From positions 142,533,001 through 142,597,000 of the forward strand of contig NC_092587.1 of NCBI RefSeq assembly GCF_047663525.1: 64,000 nucleotides of DNA, given 5' to 3'. Positions 1 through 13,100 of this stretch are shown here, one piece after another. Position numbers and translations under genes: made by a program. Position 1 is the first letter of the stretch. Every line of letters begins with the position of its first letter. Source of the DNA: Anas platyrhynchos. Taxonomy: Eukaryota; Chordata; Aves; Anseriformes; Anatidae. The notes under the pieces are model-generated. The model saw nothing but the letters and a program-made list of their open reading frames with translations, had not been told where the DNA came from and did not search any database.

Positions 1-1599
1 TGAGTACAAGTAAATTCTCCCCTTGTAATATTGTCTAATCCTTGAACTTAAATTCATATAAAATAGTAAACTTCACTTTTCTGAGTTCCTATTTATAGTT
101 ACTTATTATAACATATTTCCATAAACATAATTCTCTGGGATCCATCTCAATGCAGTGCTTTTCACAGAATCCTTTTGTTTTAAAAGGTATCTGCATATGT
201 CTTGTAGAAGTTGTTTTCTGCTTCCTGAGTTTATCTGAAATTTGCTAAAAGTTTTTTAGTTGTTTCTGTTTCCATATCCAGGATGTCAATGTACAAAATT
301 ATTATTTTTTTTTTAAAAAAAAGAAAATTAAATGGACTACTGGTGAAATTGTCTTTTTAAAATATGCTGGATTGACCCTTTTGGCTGAATAACTGTAAGA
401 GCAGAGGCTTCTACCGAAAAGTGTGAACACCCAGGACAGACACAGCTTGCTAAATGCAGGCTAGAGCAAAGATTTCTACATCACCTGTTCCAAGGCAGAC
501 AAACTGTGCCCCTCAGGAGAACCTTCAGCTTATAAATAATAAAAGAACAACAGGGAGAAGTGTCCTGATGTGAATTAGTATCAAGGAAAAGTGGTCTGAA
601 GGCAATAACGGGAAACATCCAATCTATATGAATTGAAGTAGACTGCGGTGGTAGCCTGGGCTGGATTTTGGCTTCTCCAGTGCTAATGTTGTGAGGCCTC
701 AGCAATTCTATCAGCAAAATCAGCTCCAGGCCCACTCATGTTTTCTTCTTCAGCTTTAGTCACCGCAGAGATGTAATAGCTACTATATGCAGTGGGAACT
801 GTGTGTTTCCAAGGTATTAAAACAGTCCTGTAAGGATGCTTGCCCCAGTTTTGTTTAGCTCTGGTGTGTGTTGGGTTCATAAGAGTTTAATGCTGTAAAT
901 AGAGAAGCTTTGTGCACAAGCTACCAGGTGCTTCCAGTGTCTCCATGCCAGTCTCTCAGCAGAAACAGCCCTGCCTGTCTGGCAGCAGCTCCCAGGGCCG
1001 AGGAGTTTGCACGTGGTGAGCAGCATCTCTCAGGGGGATACCTTGGCTGGGCAAAACAGCACACCCACAGCTGGTCACGGCTCACATCCTGAAGAACTAC
1101 AGGCAATTTGGTCATCAGCTGTCTGTACAGACATTAAAAACAACAAAATAACAACAACAACAAAAATAATAATAAACTTATCCTAAGTAAATGCATCAAG
1201 CTGCCTTAAAACGCTAACATCAACACGAAGACAAGTCACCCTTTTCTTCCACGTCAGGACCTGCCAATTTATTTTGCAAGTAGGAAAATTGGAAAAGATC
1301 AGCACTGAAGTGAAGCTGTTGTGTCACTTGTCACAAGGGCAGCTAACACTCATTTGTCCACAGAGCTTTCACCAGTGCAGTAGCACTTGATTTTCCATGG
1401 GCACACGCCTAGCCATCACCCGCTGAGTTTTGCCTCTTGCCATATGCTTTCCCCTCTTTAGCACGGTGTTTCCTACAGGAGCTATGCCCAGTACCTACTT
1501 CTAATTACTCTGCTCCTGTGGTCCTTGCCAGCCTGGGGTGAGGCGAAGCCCCGCGCCGCCTTGGCTGCTCAGCCAAGCCTTCCCTCGCCAGCCCCAGCA

Positions 1600-1930
1600 G
1601 ATGTGCATGATGAATGTATTATTTACATTTGGCTGCCTGATTATTATTTTTTTTTTCTGCCTTTAACCTTTTCACTTTCACAATTTTATTTTGACTCTGA
1701 AATTCTGGGGATTCCACTTATAACCTTTATGTTTATTGGTGAAGGAGCTATTATTAGGCTGTTTCTCCCCCCTCTGTCTAATTCTGGAATTTAATTATAT
1801 TTTTCTTTCTGCCTTTTGGTACAGGTGCAGTAATTAGATGACATTAAGTCTGTTTCAAATTTATCAAATAAGCTTGTTATTGTCCTTTTTATATATAGCT
1901 GAAGTTGTAAATAAGTCACTTTTCTCATGA
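1600..1930. promoter_or_regulatory. Candidate conserved non-coding enhancer-like block
   Basis: Repeat-free unique sequence with closely spaced TAATTA-type homeodomain cores (near 1790 and 1830), a TGTTTATTGG forkhead-like site near 1730 and a TTATTGTCC SOX-like site near 1876. This composition is common in developmental enhancers. Assignment is by composition only; no alignment was run. Confidence 0.2.
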
Positions 1931-2161
1931 ATTCGCCTGACAAAACTTTGCTATATCGCCAAGGTAGACAGTGCTGATACAGTTGCCTTAAGAGATGTCT
2001 TGAGATAGTTAGGGATGGTCCCTGGCCCTTTCTAGCCATCAGCATAGAAAAGTAGGAGTGAAAAGAAAAATGCTGCATTTAAGAGGGCAGCACAGGTCTC
2101 AAAGTCTTGGTGAGCTGTAGGGAACAGAGGAGGCGAGAGGAAGAGGAGCAACAGGAGTTCA

Positions 2162-2220
2162 TACAATGTTAAAATACTTATTATGTTACATAATTTTAAC
2201 ATACAGTGTTAAAATACTTA
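2162..2220. repeat. Nested palindrome and 40-bp-spaced direct repeat
   Basis: ATTATGT-T-ACATAAT (2180-2194) is a perfect hairpin. ATGTTAAAAT (2166-2175) pairs with ATTTTAACAT (2193-2202). GTTAAAATACTTA occurs twice, at 2168-2180 and 2208-2220. Confidence 0.85.
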
Positions 2221-2313
2221 AAACATGAAATTATTCTGGGATGTGTTAGCTTTTCAACTCAAGTTTGTGATCTTAGGCCCCTTGGATGAGCTTCCTGACA
2301 TTTTCTGTGGCTG

Positions 2314-2317
<4 letters not shown>

Positions 2318-2350
<33 letters not shown>
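2318..2350. repeat. Poly-T run (33 nt)
   Basis: Uninterrupted T run. On the minus strand it is a poly-A tract, possibly the tail of an old minus-strand retrocopy, though no body is recognisable. Confidence 0.9.
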
Positions 2351-3744
2351 CTCAGTGGTTCTAAATTGCTGTTAATGAAAGAACAAAAGGTGACATTTTT
2401 TAAAACACTATTTAAGAGGTGAAACACAGGAAACACTCACTATCATGTTCATGCAGCTTGCATAGTTTCGGAAAGTGGGAATTAATGAACCTTTAGTGCT
2501 AGGTGTGCATGAACAGAGTTTGCACAAGCAAAGCCCTCACCCCAAAATGCTGTTATGGGAGACAGTGAACCTAACTGTGATGTCCTGAAGGTGAACCAGC
2601 ACAAGGAGTGGGGAGGGAGAGATGCTCTTGGTGGTGTAATTTCACCATGCCTGTGTTCTGCCCAGCACCAGGTAAGGCTGAAAGGTTATCCTCCATCATT
2701 ATACTAGGGGAAAAATATGTCCATCTTTTGGAAGGGAGTCCTAAACACACCTCAAAATGTTCTTATAGGAAAGCACAATGAAAAGCATGGACATGAATTA
2801 ACATAGCCCCCAGGTGGTACATACCTCTTCACCAAGCAGGCTAGATCCTGTGGGACAAACTTCTGTATATTTTGGCTGTGCTGTGGGACTCAAGGCTTGC
2901 ACTGGTCTTTGGTGCAGCCCTTTGTCATTGTGTGTTAAGAGGAACAATGTATTTGTCCTTGACTTGCCTCCCTGCCTGCTGCTGGACTTGGGTGAAAGAA
3001 AATCCACCACAAAAGGCCAAGTGAAGGATGGCCTTGTCAATTGCATGTTCTGCACCTCAGCTAAGGGTGGTTGCCTCTAACTGAGGTGCCTGCCTAAGTG
3101 CCAGTGCTCGCTCTTTCTCTCCAATGGTGCATGGCTGGAAGGTGGCTCATGGACCCCGGACTTTCATTGCCACCACTGTCACAGCACTCAGATAGAAGGA
3201 GGACAGTTGTGTAAAGCAAAAAATGATATGTAAAAGTAACACATCAAAGTTGCTGCTTTTTTATGATTTCCCTTGTCAGGACCACCTGAACTACCTGAAA
3301 GAAATTTTATGTTTTTTGTCACGGGTCTGACCCCACACAATGCTTAGATAACGTGTTATTTAACTCCATTTCCTTTGGTTCTGAAGACAGTTAGATTCAG
3401 GAGACCTTGTCTGAGAGTTTTGTTTTGCATGAAATCAGCACTTGCTGTTTGTTATATGGGTGATGAAGTCAGAGAAGCACCAAGCAGACACTCTTGAAGC
3501 TGCCATCAGCTACAGCTCCTGTAAATCCCAAAGTAGCCTGTTCTTTTCTAGAAATTCCCTTTTTATTCAATCCTATAGTATGTGAAAAATAAAATCCCCC
3601 AGGACAGAGACTGCTTTTAGCCAGTTATACCTCAGATTCTTGTGGATGCTTAAGCATTACTTTCCCCTGCAAAGAGCTGAGCAGAAGACATTTGGGCCTT
3701 TCCCAGTCTGGTTTCAATCTTACCAGCAATGGCCTGAAACAACA

Positions 3745-3835
3745 CAACCAGCCTGACCCAGGTTGACCCTGCGTTGAGTTGGGCTTGGACAACACCATCT
3801 CTAGAGGACCCAAACAGCCTAAATTTTTCTGGTTT
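3745..3835 (+). mobile_element. Old CR1 LINE 3' fragment
   Basis: The stretch GGTTGACCCTGCGTTGAGTT and then TTGGACAACACCATCTCTAG parallels the CR1 3' end (gagcaggttgaccctgcttt... ttggactagatgatctccag). It is diverged, so an old copy. Confidence 0.5.
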
Positions 3836-4229
3836 TAACCCAGACTGGGGACAGTCAGCTCCCACTCAACGCAAGTACCAAGCAGTATCTTCAGGGTGTT
3901 ATTGGCAATCACAGGCAATAATAATGTTCCCTGTTGCTATTGGATTTTTAGGCACTGCTATCAGCCTCATTACCCACGGAAAACCTGCTGTGTGCTCAGC
4001 CATCAGCTTTCTGTTGGCAGCCCTGGCCTCCCTGACCTTGCGCTGTCCTGCAGCTAGGGTTGTTGCAGTGAACTGGACCTTTGGGGCTCCTTTCTGCCCA
4101 AAGTCAGCTATGCTGTATTGATTATTTGTCTTGGAAGGAGTTGCCATCTGGATGATTAGCGTGGACCATTTTCTAACCACTGTCTAGAGACAAAACAAGC
4201 TGAACTCCTGCTGTGCCATAGCCACAACT

Positions 4230-4230
<1 letters not shown>

Positions 4231-4264
<34 letters not shown>

Positions 4265-4275
4265 CTTTTTTTCTT
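4231..4275. repeat. T-rich homopolymer run
   Basis: 34 consecutive T followed by C-interrupted T runs. It generates lysine-rich shadow ORFs on the minus strand and no gene. Confidence 0.9.
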
Positions 4276-5537
4276 TTGAAGCCAACTCTTCGCATTGCCT
4301 TTCCTCCCCTGACTGGAAGGATGGTTGTGAGAAATGTGAACCAGAGCTCTCCATTGTGTACTTCCTTGCTGTCTGAAATTCCAACAAGGGATGCTCGTTG
4401 CAGTAATGGTCTTAATCCCTTTCAGCATCATGCTGCGCCCTAACCCTTGCATCCCAAACACCTCTGTAAGAGCCTCTTGAGGACGCCCAAAGCCTTTGCT
4501 TCTGCAAAATGTGTCTTGATGACGCTGCAGAAACCTCACCAGATGAACGCAGGCACATATTTCAAAACAAGAGCTGTTCAGTTTATTGTATTTTTACCCT
4601 GACAGCTCCCTAGCTACATGGTGCCCAGCCTGCCTTTGGTGTCCTGCAGATGCTTGCAGCACTATTAGCACCATGTTCCCTGGCAGAGCCACCTCCTCCT
4701 GCTGCTTACCCTGTCCTCTGCTGCCTGAGCACCAAGATGCTCCAAGAGGTTTGAGCTGAGCTCACACGTAAAACTTCCAGGATCCTCCTGCAAAAACCTT
4801 GAACATGGAAAAGACTGCATTCTACATTTCTAGTGAAGGCCAATATGTTCACATATAAGATTTTCTACTATCACATGCAGGAAAGATGCAAGGAGGCAAT
4901 ACCCAGGTCATGACTAGACAGCAGCTGAATTAGATCCCATATCTATGTCCTAAAACATAGATTATTCCTTTTTAAGAACTTCTGTGGTCCTTCTCTCTTA
5001 CTGTCTCCCCCAGAGATGCACAGGTTTCCTTGGCTTATCCCAGCCCTTACCATCCCTTTCCTAGAGTTTCCTCATCAAGTCCTGCAGTGTCATACTGGCC
5101 CTCTCCTGCCCTCTAAAGCAGGACTAGTTCCAGGACTGGTGTAAAGGAGGGTGAAGTCCTTGCCCTGCCCACACATCCCCCACTTTAACTGATGGCTTTA
5201 ATCCAAGGAGGGATTACTTTGGCCACAGCGAGGCAAATTAAGGTTGTCCAAGTCCAGAAGGGCAGTAGATACTTTCACTTGAAACTTCAAATCCACCAGT
5301 TTTGGTGAAACAGAGCACCTGTTTTTTCATAAACATTCTGTACTTGCTGACTTCAGCCTTCTCATTTAACCACCTTTGTTTGTCAGTCACCCCAATGAAT
5401 TCTCTAAATTCTCTATCCATCTCTAAAAAAAAAAAAAAAAAAAACACCAAAAAAACCCAAACCTTTATCTTTCACTTAGCCATCCACATTCTATTGTGTA
5501 TCTATCTAGGAATAAATGACAAACATAATTAAAAGTA

Positions 5538-8500
5538 TTTATTAAAAATCAACATATTTATACATTTGTACATTTCACAGACTGCTGTATATGTTCACCA
5601 ACATAACCATTAAGTCAGAAAGCATTAACAGTACAGATTTCCATCAGAACAAAATTTACTGCAGGGGAACTTCAGTTTTATAATCAACCGTTGTAGAATG
5701 TCATTAACTTTTTTGTTTCCTTCAAAAATAGCAGCACATTTAATTATCAGTGTTCACAGGGCACAAGCCCCAAAGTGTTGTACAGCAGGAGAAAAAACAG
5801 TAAATAGATGCAATGGGAGGAGAGCTCACAATGAAAATGTATCGGTTACTGCCGATTATAAACAGCAGGATGTAATAAAAGACTTAGGTCTATGCTGAAT
5901 AAAGACTGCAGCAAATTGGGAAAAGTAATAAAATGAAGCTACCTCTTGATTAAACTGTATAAAATAACATCTTTTAATGTCATTCAGGATAGCAGTCTTG
6001 CAAATAACAGGTTTTGTTATAAAGATTAAGCAGAATCAAGATAATGCTTGTGTGCTCAAATATGCAATGAAGGTCTCAAAACATACACTCCATCTCCACC
6101 ACCACCTTTCCACAGTTGACATTATAAATGTTTCATTTCATTGATGTAACTAAGTGGTATTTTATTGAGCAGATATAGATGTGCTAAGGAACATCCAGAA
6201 CTCTCCAGACTAACACGCATGTCAATTTATTTATGGCTAGGAAACCAATATTAATTGGGTAATACAGGTTATAGGTTTCGGAGGTTGGAGTGTGGCCGGT
6301 AAAGCCACGTTCTCATTGTAGCCTAAGCTCCTGTGCACAACGGAGCCACTGGAGGACAGGCTGCCTGAAAAAGTCACTTCATCAGTTCTTCTGGTGTACT
6401 CTGTATAAAGAAAAATTGCTGATGTTTTTCCAGACTTTAAGCCCATTATTCTCATAATATTATTGACATGATAACTCTTCAAATCATAGAAATGAAGATC
6501 TACAAACTCTCCCTAGTCATAAATGTACAGCTGTTACTTTGAACACAGCACCGGATTCCAGGCAACTTTTTTCCTCTTTTTGCCTTCGAGAAGGAAAAAA
6601 CTGCACAGGATGGCATACACACAGATAACAGACAACGTTTATGAGAGGAAAAGAGGATATACAAAAGAAATAAAAGGGTTTAAGAAGTGCTTTTTGTATG
6701 TGTCAGCCACTGTAACGGAGGATGGCTAAAAATAAAGTCAGAAATGCAGTATTTCCTTAATTAGAAATTGTGGTAAATGAGTCTCAATACCTGAAAAGGC
6801 ATCTGTGAGAGAGACTAACCTCACCTGCTATGCCCTGAATCACAGTCACCCTGTGACATTACAAAAAATTCTGCACTAGTGTTTGGATTTCAACACATAC
6901 AAAATTGAGGACATTCATCAGCAAAAAAATCTGAAGACCAATTACAAACAACTATTTTACCAAGAGCTAAATTAAGAAGAAATGTTCTGCCTCAACCTCT
7001 TTTCTCCAAGGGCAGGCTGCATCCCCTAGCTGGACAAAGAGAAGAAAAAAAAATCAGCAGCTTTACCTTTCAGAGCCCCAACTCCATTCAATTTCAGATC
7101 TAGGATAGTCAATGAAATAATTTTATTTCCTGCCTTTATTAATCTAGTTGGCAGTTGACAACCAGATTATTGTTCCTCCATTGCTGCTGTAGCCGTGTCA
7201 GAAGAACTTCCCAAAGCAGCAACGCTGTCCCAGCATTTCAGGTATACAAAACAAGAAAGAGTAAACTGACAGCACTAAGAAATGGAGGAACTAACTCAGG
7301 TTCTCCAATTTAAAGTTCTTACGCAGAGAGGTGGTGGAGTTGTCCTTCCATGACACCTTCCATGAATTTCCTGGTGATAAAATACAGCATCCCACACACC
7401 GCTCTGACATAGGCTGCCATCTCCTCTGATCATGCAATGTCCTAGTTGCCCTAGTTGCTGAAGTGCTGTACGCACACTGCGGCAGCATCCTTCACCTGCC
7501 ACTGCCCTGCTCTACCTTAGCCTTGTGCTGGTTTTTTGCTTTTTCATTTTGCTGGGACTTTTGCAAGTCATGGGACTTTCATATTAATTCATCCAAATGA
7601 TGGTATAAAACTCATCTGGGGAAAAAAAAAAAAAAAGCCAACAATGTATGAAAGAAGTGTTAATGCCTTTGCCAGTCCCCATTCCTGGCGGGCTAAAAGA
7701 TTAGATCTCCCATTTTCAACAATCACCTTTTTGGTCATCAGTGATTGCAGACATGTTACCTTGCGTTACTCCTATTTCTGTATTAGTTCTGTATGTAGAA
7801 ATAGACATTTGTTACTGCTACATTTTAGCCAATGTAAAAAAAATGGAAAATCATTAATATAAACAGTTTATATTTTTCAGCCTTACCTTTTCATGCAATA
7901 ACAATTAAGAATTTTCTTGTGGTCTGGAATAATATGATCTCTAATCCATTGCAACACTAGTTGACAAAGACTAAGTTTGTTCATCACTACCTAGCAGAAT
8001 TAGTCTTGACCGTGCAGAGTGATGTTTGCTTTAATACCTCCTTATTAGATGAGAATGAAGAGCACACTGAGGATGCTTGCAGCAAAATAAAGTAATTCTT
8101 ATGAATAGCATGCTACTATACGCAAAGTTTATCAGATCTTTGGAAGGTCACTGCCTTTCTGTCAGCAAATATTTTGAGGACAGGGAACTACAAATTTGTC
8201 TGTCATTATTATTTGTATACATGATAACTGAAAATCATGAATACAAGATACAGAACCTGCTCGTATCAATTAAACGCTGGATAATCACTCATAATAGAAG
8301 TGACAAAGAATGTCCTTTTTGAAGGTGCTTTTCACTAAATGTAGAAAGAAAAAACAACAACAACTTTTTTTTTTTTTAACCCAACATGATGGCTATACTT
8401 TTCTGAGTTCTGACTCAGGAAAGAGAAAGATCCAAAGGGCTTTTACTTCAAACAGAAAGAAATATCCTGGATGCAGCCTGGTTGCCCATTCCTGGATTCA

Positions 8501-9925
8501 ACGCAATCTTTATGGAAAGGCTGGCTTATGAAACAGCCTTATAACACTTCTGAGACTTCTGCTGAGACCGCAACTAGATGATATCATGCAGATGATCCAC
8601 TTTGCGGAAAGTCTGAATTCTGATTTGGAACACTAAAACAGTAAGAAGCCCTACTGACTGTCAGCTGCATGCTGTTCACTATTTATTAGAGCATTAAAAA
8701 ATTGAAAGAAATGCTTTGACTTTGAAATTCTTAACTTTTATTTAAAGTCATCATTTTCAAACTTTTTTTTTTTTGTGGGATGCTGCCTCTTTTAAATTGC
8801 TTTAAAATGGTTAAACAATTCATCCTGGCAGTTAAATATTTTTTCGTTGTCTGAAAAGCTTTAGTTTACAGAACATTTTGTAGACTACAACAAATCCAGT
8901 ACCCCTGTAGTGCATCTTTGTAGATTTGCTCCCAATTATACCACCTTTCCATGATTCTGATTGCACAAAGTCATCCACAGGTACTAACACCCATTCTTGT
9001 GGAGTTTCAATCTGCTTAAGTTATGTTATAGCAAACATTTAGCATGTAACCTATATGCTTATGCATCAGCTACATGCTTATCCTCCAAGGAAACTCTATG
9101 ATAAGATCAATTTATCCAACTGTATGTACAGTATATTTGCATATTAATAAATAAATCAATATTAAAGTATCTTCCCCATATAAAAGTGACTACAGCCTGA
9201 CCAGACAATCTGACTTCATTTTTTTTCTTCCAAGCACAGCTGTGTGACCAAGGCAATCAGTTTCCACTCAGTTTACTACAGTAACTGTAGGAGTAGAAAC
9301 CTAACAAACCAGTGCTCAAGTTTAAATTCCGTACAGCAGAGAGGGGAAGGAAATAAAAGTACTAAAAAGTGCAAAAGCCAATGACTCGTAGAGCAAAGAA
9401 CAAGTTCATAATGTGATCCTGGGGAAGAGAATCCAAAAGAGGACATGCTGCAGCAAACATCATAACTGAAAGTATGTTTTTGTCCTGATAGTCAGCTGCA
9501 TTATGCCAGTCTTGTCGTGTAATGCTCCAAGAATTCCAACTTCAAGAGATGCCATCTCCACCTCTACACATTTATCAACACCGCATTCAGTGCAAAGTGA
9601 CATTTCTGAAAATAACTGTTTACCTTGTCTCCATGACATTCATCCTTACTGTGAAGAAAAGGCTTGCTTTCTTTGTTTGTTACTATATACAGAAGAGCCT
9701 ATATTTACACCTCTCTGTGGTAGTGAACTTTTTTTCCTATATCTACATTCATTAGAAATTGAGAAGGCAAGTGGCCGTATTTTATGCTTATGAAATTCTT
9801 CCCATTAACCCAAGGACTATCTGTTCATCTTGATTTATACTTAAAGTAGCTGCACTTTGTTCTTTTTTCCAGCCCACTTTCAATGGGATGCAAGTCATGG
9901 GAACTTGTGGGACCTGGAACATATT
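5538..9925 (-). other. TGFBRAP1: TGFBRAP1 3' UTR, probable but extent uncertain
   Basis: AT-rich sequence with no recognised gene follows the TGFBRAP1 stop. Minus-strand AATAAA hexamers occur at several places, including near 8740, 7130, 6225 and 6160, and at 5543-5538 in AATAAATACTTTT. The sequence alone does not say which is used. A possible spliced coding segment at 6237-6400 is treated under findings. Confidence 0.35.
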
Positions 9926-10114
9926 TCAAGTCTGATTGCTGGAGGTGGAAGAGTGATGAGCCATGTTTGAATTCAGACGTCTGTTTGCAGCACAGTGTGT
10001 GTGGACCATACCCCCATTCGGGTATCTTACAAATACAGGCTCGCAGAAAGGATTTTGGCACACTTGACAGACCTTTTTGTCCGAAAGGAGAATTGGAGTT
10101 CCTTTTTGTTTGAC
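9926..10114 (-). CDS. TGFBRAP1: TGFBRAP1 exon 12 (last coding): VPS39-type zinc finger and stop
   Basis: Acceptor ATTTTTTTCTTTAG before 10114; stop TGA at 9928-9926. It encodes 62 residues beginning [20 protein letters not shown]. The finger uses C816, C819, C824, then VHTHC with H838, H840 and C841, followed by a Ser/Thr/Asn-rich tail. The finger is near-identical to mammals; the tail after it is not. Confidence 0.95.
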   Translation of the reverse strand, partial: VKQKGTPILLSDKKVCQVCQNPFCEPVFVRYPNGGMVHTHCAANRRLNSNMAHHSSTSSNQT

Positions 10115-13100
10115 CTAAAGAAAAAAATTCCAAACATGAATCTAGCAAGAAAGGAAAATAAGATGCAGAAAAAACAAACAAACAAACAAACAAAAAAAAA
10201 CAAAAAACACAACAGATCATTGGTAACATCAACATATCATTACAAACACAGTCAATGACAGAAGTGGCAAAAAAAGATTTAGCTTTTTAAAACTATTTAA
10301 CTTGAAATTAAATTTCCACATTCATGCTGGTTTATTTCCATGCTTCTCCCTTTTTAAACTGTTTTTCAAAGAAAGGCACTCACACATTTAGTATAGCTAA
10401 AAACCTGCAACAGCTTCCTAAACAGGGACACATGACAACTCGAAAGCAAACCGAGTATCATCACATTCTTATCATAGACAGATTAACCTGGATAAACTTT
10501 TATTAGACCAAAAAGAAATCAAAAATCCACTGGAAACTTTAAGCAACACAGTTATATAGCTTGGAATAGAAAAATGCTTCATAAGTGAATTCATCACTAA
10601 GCAAAGATTGACAAACTTTAATTAACGCCAAGTGCTGTGCGTTAATGCCAAGCTTTCTTGCAACTTCTGACAGTGCTCAATCCTAGCAAGAAAATGCTCC
10701 ATTGTTCAAAAAAAAAAAAAAACCAACAAAAAACAAAACAAAACAAAAAAAAGACAACACAACCAAAAGAGCTTCATTAATCCAGAAATCTCAGATTAAG
10801 ATTCATTTTCATTCAGTCCACAAGTTCGAAGTTGTTCCTATTTCAAGGCTCCACCTCCCCTTTTGTTTTACTGAGAAAGCATAAAATTGACTGTAGTAGC
10901 CATGGCAAAAAAAAAACCAACACACTAATAAATGCACCAATTAAAATTGCCAAGGACCTGATCTCACCTTTCTCCTAACTCTTCAAGTGTCTGATTATAA
11001 TTAAGATATATAATAAATACAGAATAAAGCTTCAAAGTGCCTCTGGTACAAGTACCTTTGTTAAAAGCAAAAACCTACCTTCTCGTATTTGTAGATCAAG
11101 TTTTCAGCTTGTGCTAACCCAAGTGCAGCCTGAGTCATTCTTTTTGTATGAATGCTTTGCCTCACTGCTCCGGCCAGGAAGGGGGAAAGGAGCTGCACTG
11201 ACCAGCTGTCAGGCACCAGCTGCAGAACCAGAGCTGCATCAAACTCAGCAGCGTGGTTATTCAAGAGATCCACAGCAGCCATGACTAGTGCATAATCCGA
11301 AGCGCCTGGATTTAGATATACCGACAGCAGCATATGGAAAAGCCTCCGTCTGTACTGCAGATCTCTGTTCTCAGAGTTCCATATACAGTATTCTTCAGCA
11401 GCATGGAAGTCCTTCAACTCATGGACAAGGATATGCAAAGCCTTCTCATGTTCTTCTAGTTTTCCATATAAAATTGCACTTTCCATATGAAGGTCTGTGC
11501 CACGGACTTTGTCTGTTAAATGAGAAACAAAGCAATATTTGCTCAGCGGAGGAGAGAACACTACTGCTTCTCCCAAATTCAAGGTAGACAAGCCCACAGA
11601 GCTCAATTCCCACTAAGTACATGTATGTGTAAGGAAATACAATGTTTTTCCCCATAAAACTATTTTGTTTTTCAAGAAGGAACACACAAGCATGCATTGA
11701 TCTCATCTTTATGTAAGACAAAAAAAGTAAGTAAAACCTGTGTTCTGAAAGACATGGATTTCAAGAGAATAATCCACGTTGCAGCTCTTACTCTTAAAAA
11801 ATTAAAGATAAAAAAGAGCAAGACTTTCCATCAGAATCTTATACTTGTATATTACGTGTTATATAATATTTTATTAACTTGAAAGGCAAGGAGGCAGTAA
11901 ATGTTATTTCATTATTCTAGTTGTTACTCACCTGTTTCTATTTCAACAGCCAGCGGATTTTTCTCACTGACTTTCAGAAAGTATTTCACATCTTTCAGTA
12001 CAACAAGGCATTTCCCTTTCAACCACTGGAAAGTACATTAACAAGCAAGGCAAAGAAGCACTGGCCAGAGGTATTTTACCTCAACCGTTGCTTGTCTTAT
12101 ATTACAAATAAGGTATATACTGTCTTTTTCACTTAAAAAAAAGGATCCTCTTTTTTTCTGCTCAGCATGAAACCCAGTTTTCACAGCAGGAGGCAGTTAC
12201 GTACAACATAAGTTCTAGTAATCACACTCCTCAAAGCTTTTCTATAGTTCACACTAATTAAGAAACAGACTGCTTAACAAATAAACTTGTAACTTTTCCA
12301 TTTGCAAAAGATTGTCATGTTACATGCACATCATTAAAAAGAAGCAGGAAATTAAGAAGGTACTGTATGAAGATACTTTTTCTATCTAGTTACATGCTCT
12401 GTGTTTGATGAAGTGGCAAACATGCCATTCTAATTCATGAACTCAGATCAAAAGGTGATGGTAACAGCTGCTGTCTTCACTGAATTACCTTAAATAGGTG
12501 AATTTGGTTGATAGTTTTACCATCTAGAAACCTCAATTTTTTTATTTTTATTTTTTAATCCTTAAGAGAACTTTATAAACGCTGTATGTTAGCTCCAGCA
12601 GGAAGCAAAGTTGCAGAGAAGTGTGTCTTACCCAAAATAAAGTGAACTCTATAAAGATCAGATTTCTGAAGAAGACTGCGTAGTTTCGATAGAAGTTCAG
12701 TTGTTTCTGTACAATTATCCGTGGTCACAGATTTTCGCTGAAGTATTGCCTCCAAATATAATGCAGCTAGATGAGTATGATACTTTTCTTTCTACAAATG
12801 AAAAGAGCAATGTTAGCTCAGTTTACAAATCCGACTCCTCCTCCCCGTAACACTTCAATGAATATGTACATAATTACATAGAAATGTTTAAGTTCATTCA
12901 GTTAATTCAGATAATCCAGAAGTCTTTTGTTCATGCAAATACACAACTTATTCATACCAGTTTCACATGACAGGATATGCTCTATGTACAATACTGGGTT
13001 CTCTACATCAACAAGTCAGGTATTTCTGAAATACAGATATGATATCTTATTCCTAAACCTCTTTTCACCTTAAGTAAAAAGATTAATAAATAGCTTTTCT

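Larger units (their letters stand above)
1..5537. other. Intergenic sequence without recognised gene
   Basis: No ORF here resembles a known protein. The stretch holds a T33 run (2318-2350), a T-rich run (4231-4275), an A20 run (5425-5444), a nested palindrome near 2162-2220, an old CR1 fragment near 3745-3835 and a block of homeobox-like AT motifs near 1600-1930. Overlapping antisense ORFs at 3774-4180 have no recognisable domain. Confidence 0.6.

Noticed and set aside
3774-4180. Overlapping sense and antisense ORFs (115 and 93 codons), one with a hydrophobic stretch
   Set aside because: No recognisable domain, no splice or promoter context, and the segment begins in an old CR1 fragment.
4156-4539. 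Lysine-rich 127-codon minus-strand ORF
   Set aside because: The lysine run is a translated poly-A tract; the rest lacks any domain.
9825-10235. 136-codon minus-strand ORF over TGFBRAP1 exon 12
   Set aside because: It is in a different frame; the exon's correct frame gives the CxxC/HxHC zinc finger.
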